In this document: positions 6,509-7,275 of the stretch, in pieces
Layout of the letters: every line of letters begins with the position of its first letter
Position numbering within the stretch: position 1 is the stretch's first letter
DNA from: Nitrospirota bacterium
Lineage (GTDB): Bacteria; Nitrospirota; Nitrospiria; SBBL01; Manganitrophaceae
Assembly (NCBI GenBank): GCA_023248505.1
Contig: JAHFEM010000084.1
Coordinates: forward strand, 1-7,275
Length of the DNA: 7,275 bases
Direction: 5' to 3'
Made by a program: the position numbers and the translations under genes
The notes under the pieces: model-generated
What the model was told of the DNA's origin: nothing
Seen by the model: the letters and a program-made list of their open reading frames with translations, nothing else
The model's database searches: none

Positions 6509-6724
6509 ATGGTCCGAAGAATTTATTTAAAAGTAGGCGATTGGGTTGTCCACGGTCAATTTCCGGAATGGGGAGAGGGCATGGTCGTAGAAGAGCGAAA
6601 CTCGGAAGTCCAGGGGGGGCTCTGCATGGTTCGTGTTCTCTTCAATGATGGAAAAGAGCGATCGTTTATTAATAATCTGGACGACCAAAACTGCTGTTAT
6701 TATGCCGGTGTTCGTCTTTCCTAG
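6509..6724 (+). CDS. Small DUF3553-like protein
   Basis: This 71-residue protein is probably a single small beta-barrel domain. The core LKVGDWVVHGQFPEWGEGMVVEE (residues 7-29), followed by MVRVLFNDGKERSF, resembles the DUF3553 family. It also echoes the V-x-H-x(n)-G-x-G-x-V pattern of Tudor/SH3-like domains found at the C-termini of UvrD/PcrA helicases and in CarD-type RNA polymerase interactors. The family has no established function, so a nucleic-acid or polymerase-related role is only inference. The C-terminal end has a CCYY cluster (residues 62-65). It starts five bases after the thiE stop, with AGG at 6502-6504 close upstream, and so may be read from the accC-thiE transcript. It is complete, with no signal peptide or membrane segment. 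Confidence 0.75.
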   Translation: MVRRIYLKVGDWVVHGQFPEWGEGMVVEERNSEVQGGLCMVRVLFNDGKERSFINNLDDQNCCYYAGVRLS

Positions 6725-6759
6725 TCGTTCGTCGTTCTTTTCTTCCCCGTGCAATAAAC

Positions 6760-6764
6760 GAGAG
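6760..6764 (+). promoter_or_regulatory. Shine-Dalgarno sequence for the response regulator
   Basis: GAGAG stands seven bases before the ATG at 6772. The 47-base gap after the DUF3553-like gene shows no clear promoter or terminator. Confidence 0.5.
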
Positions 6765-6771
6765 ATACGAC

Positions 6772-7275
6772 ATGGCGCATGAAAAGATCTTGGTGGTGGA
6801 CGATGAGGCGAACATTCGCCTTTTGTGCAGCGAGATCTTAACGCGACATGACTATCTTCCGACCTGCGTTGATAGCCCGCACATGGCGCTGCGGGCGGTC
6901 GAGGAGGAGAGTTTTGATCTCTTGATGACCGACATTTCCATGCCCGAAATGGATGGTCTTCAGCTCCTTCAATCGATCCGAGAATTTCAGGAGGATCTGC
7001 CGGCCATTATCATCACCGGCCACGGTCGTCTGGATCAAGCGATCCACTCTCTGCACATCGGAGCACAAGCGTTCATCGTCAAACCGTTTACTCAACAAGA
7101 GCTTCTTCAGGCGATCCAAGAAACGTTGGAGAAAAATCGTCTCACGAAGGAAAATCTACGTCTTAAGCTATTAATGCCGCTGTTTGATATCAGCCAGAAT
7201 CTTCTCCTCGAGCTAAACCCAACCGCCCTTTTTGAACAGATCGTGAATGTGGCTTCCAAGGAGACAAAATCGGAT
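6772..7275 (+). CDS. Response regulator with N-terminal receiver domain and probable GAF domain, 3'-truncated by window edge
   Basis: The frame stays open for 168 codons to the right edge, so the C-terminus is missing. Residues 4-120 form a CheY-like receiver. EKILVVDDEANIRLL supplies the acidic pair Asp10-Asp11. LLMTDISMPEMDG holds the phospho-acceptor Asp54. IIITGHG supplies Thr82 and FIVKPF supplies Lys104, so the domain should be phosphorylated by a histidine kinase. A helical linker at about 115-135 (LLQAIQETLEKNRLTKENLRLK) leads into LFDISQNLLLELNPTALFEQIVNVA. That segment is typical of the first helix of a GAF domain preceded by a signalling helix. The output domain beyond the edge could be a histidine kinase, HD-GYP, GGDEF or other module and cannot be told from this window. 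No DNA-binding domain is seen so far. It lies 47 bases downstream of the DUF3553-like gene with its own Shine-Dalgarno sequence. No partner kinase is present in the window. Confidence 0.88.
   Translation, partial: MAHEKILVVDDEANIRLLCSEILTRHDYLPTCVDSPHMALRAVEEESFDLLMTDISMPEMDGLQLLQSIREFQEDLPAIIITGHGRLDQAIHSLHIGAQAFIVKPFTQQELLQAIQETLEKNRLTKENLRLKLLMPLFDISQNLLLELNPTALFEQIVNVASKETKSD

Noticed and set aside
6725..6771. Short TCGTTCGTCGTTC repetition in the gap before the response regulator
   Set aside because: It is a small simple-sequence pattern of 13 bases with no array, no partner copy and no clear promoter around it.

Overview
The window is a densely packed bacterial chromosome segment of moderate GC content with every gene on the + strand. 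It holds ten genes, two of them cut by the window edges. Most encode core metabolism: coenzyme A synthesis (coaBC), the shikimate pathway (aroQ), translation (efp), fatty acid synthesis (accB, accC) and thiamine synthesis (thiE). The remaining four products are a TPR protein, a Roadblock/LC7 protein, a small DUF3553-like protein and a response regulator. I see no sign of mobile elements, CRISPR arrays, tRNA or rRNA genes, or recent transfer.

The gene set points to a Gram-negative, environmental, non-model lineage. A type II dehydroquinase beside efp and accB/accC, with TPR and Roadblock proteins and a receiver-GAF regulator, would fit Nitrospirota or a deltaproteobacterial-type group. This assignment is inference from gene content and order only. 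No marker in the window settles it.

Layout. Positions 1-1145 hold the 3' part of coaBC. A strong sigma70-like promoter overlaps the coaBC stop codon and appears to drive a block with almost no spacing: TPR protein (1196-2350), Roadblock protein (2350-2709), aroQ (2709-3182) and efp (3184-3744). The first three genes join by one-base overlaps (TAATG, TAGTG), and efp follows aroQ after one base. accB (3821-4267) follows a 76-base gap. A 164-base gap with a terminator-like hairpin and a competing alternative hairpin separates accB from accC. A second block follows: accC (4432-5790), thiE (5790-6503, again TAATG), a DUF3553-like small protein (6509-6724) and a receiver-GAF response regulator (6772 to the edge).

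How the genes work together. AccB carries the biotin that AccC carboxylates, the first half of the acetyl-CoA carboxylase reaction; the carboxyltransferase genes are not here. CoaBC makes 4'-phosphopantetheine, the precursor of CoA. The least understood part is the overlapping TPR-Roadblock pair. Roadblock proteins usually regulate or scaffold small Ras-like GTPases, but no GTPase is encoded here. This pair is the best candidate for an undescribed module, although the window is mostly housekeeping and I do not see clear evidence of a new system.
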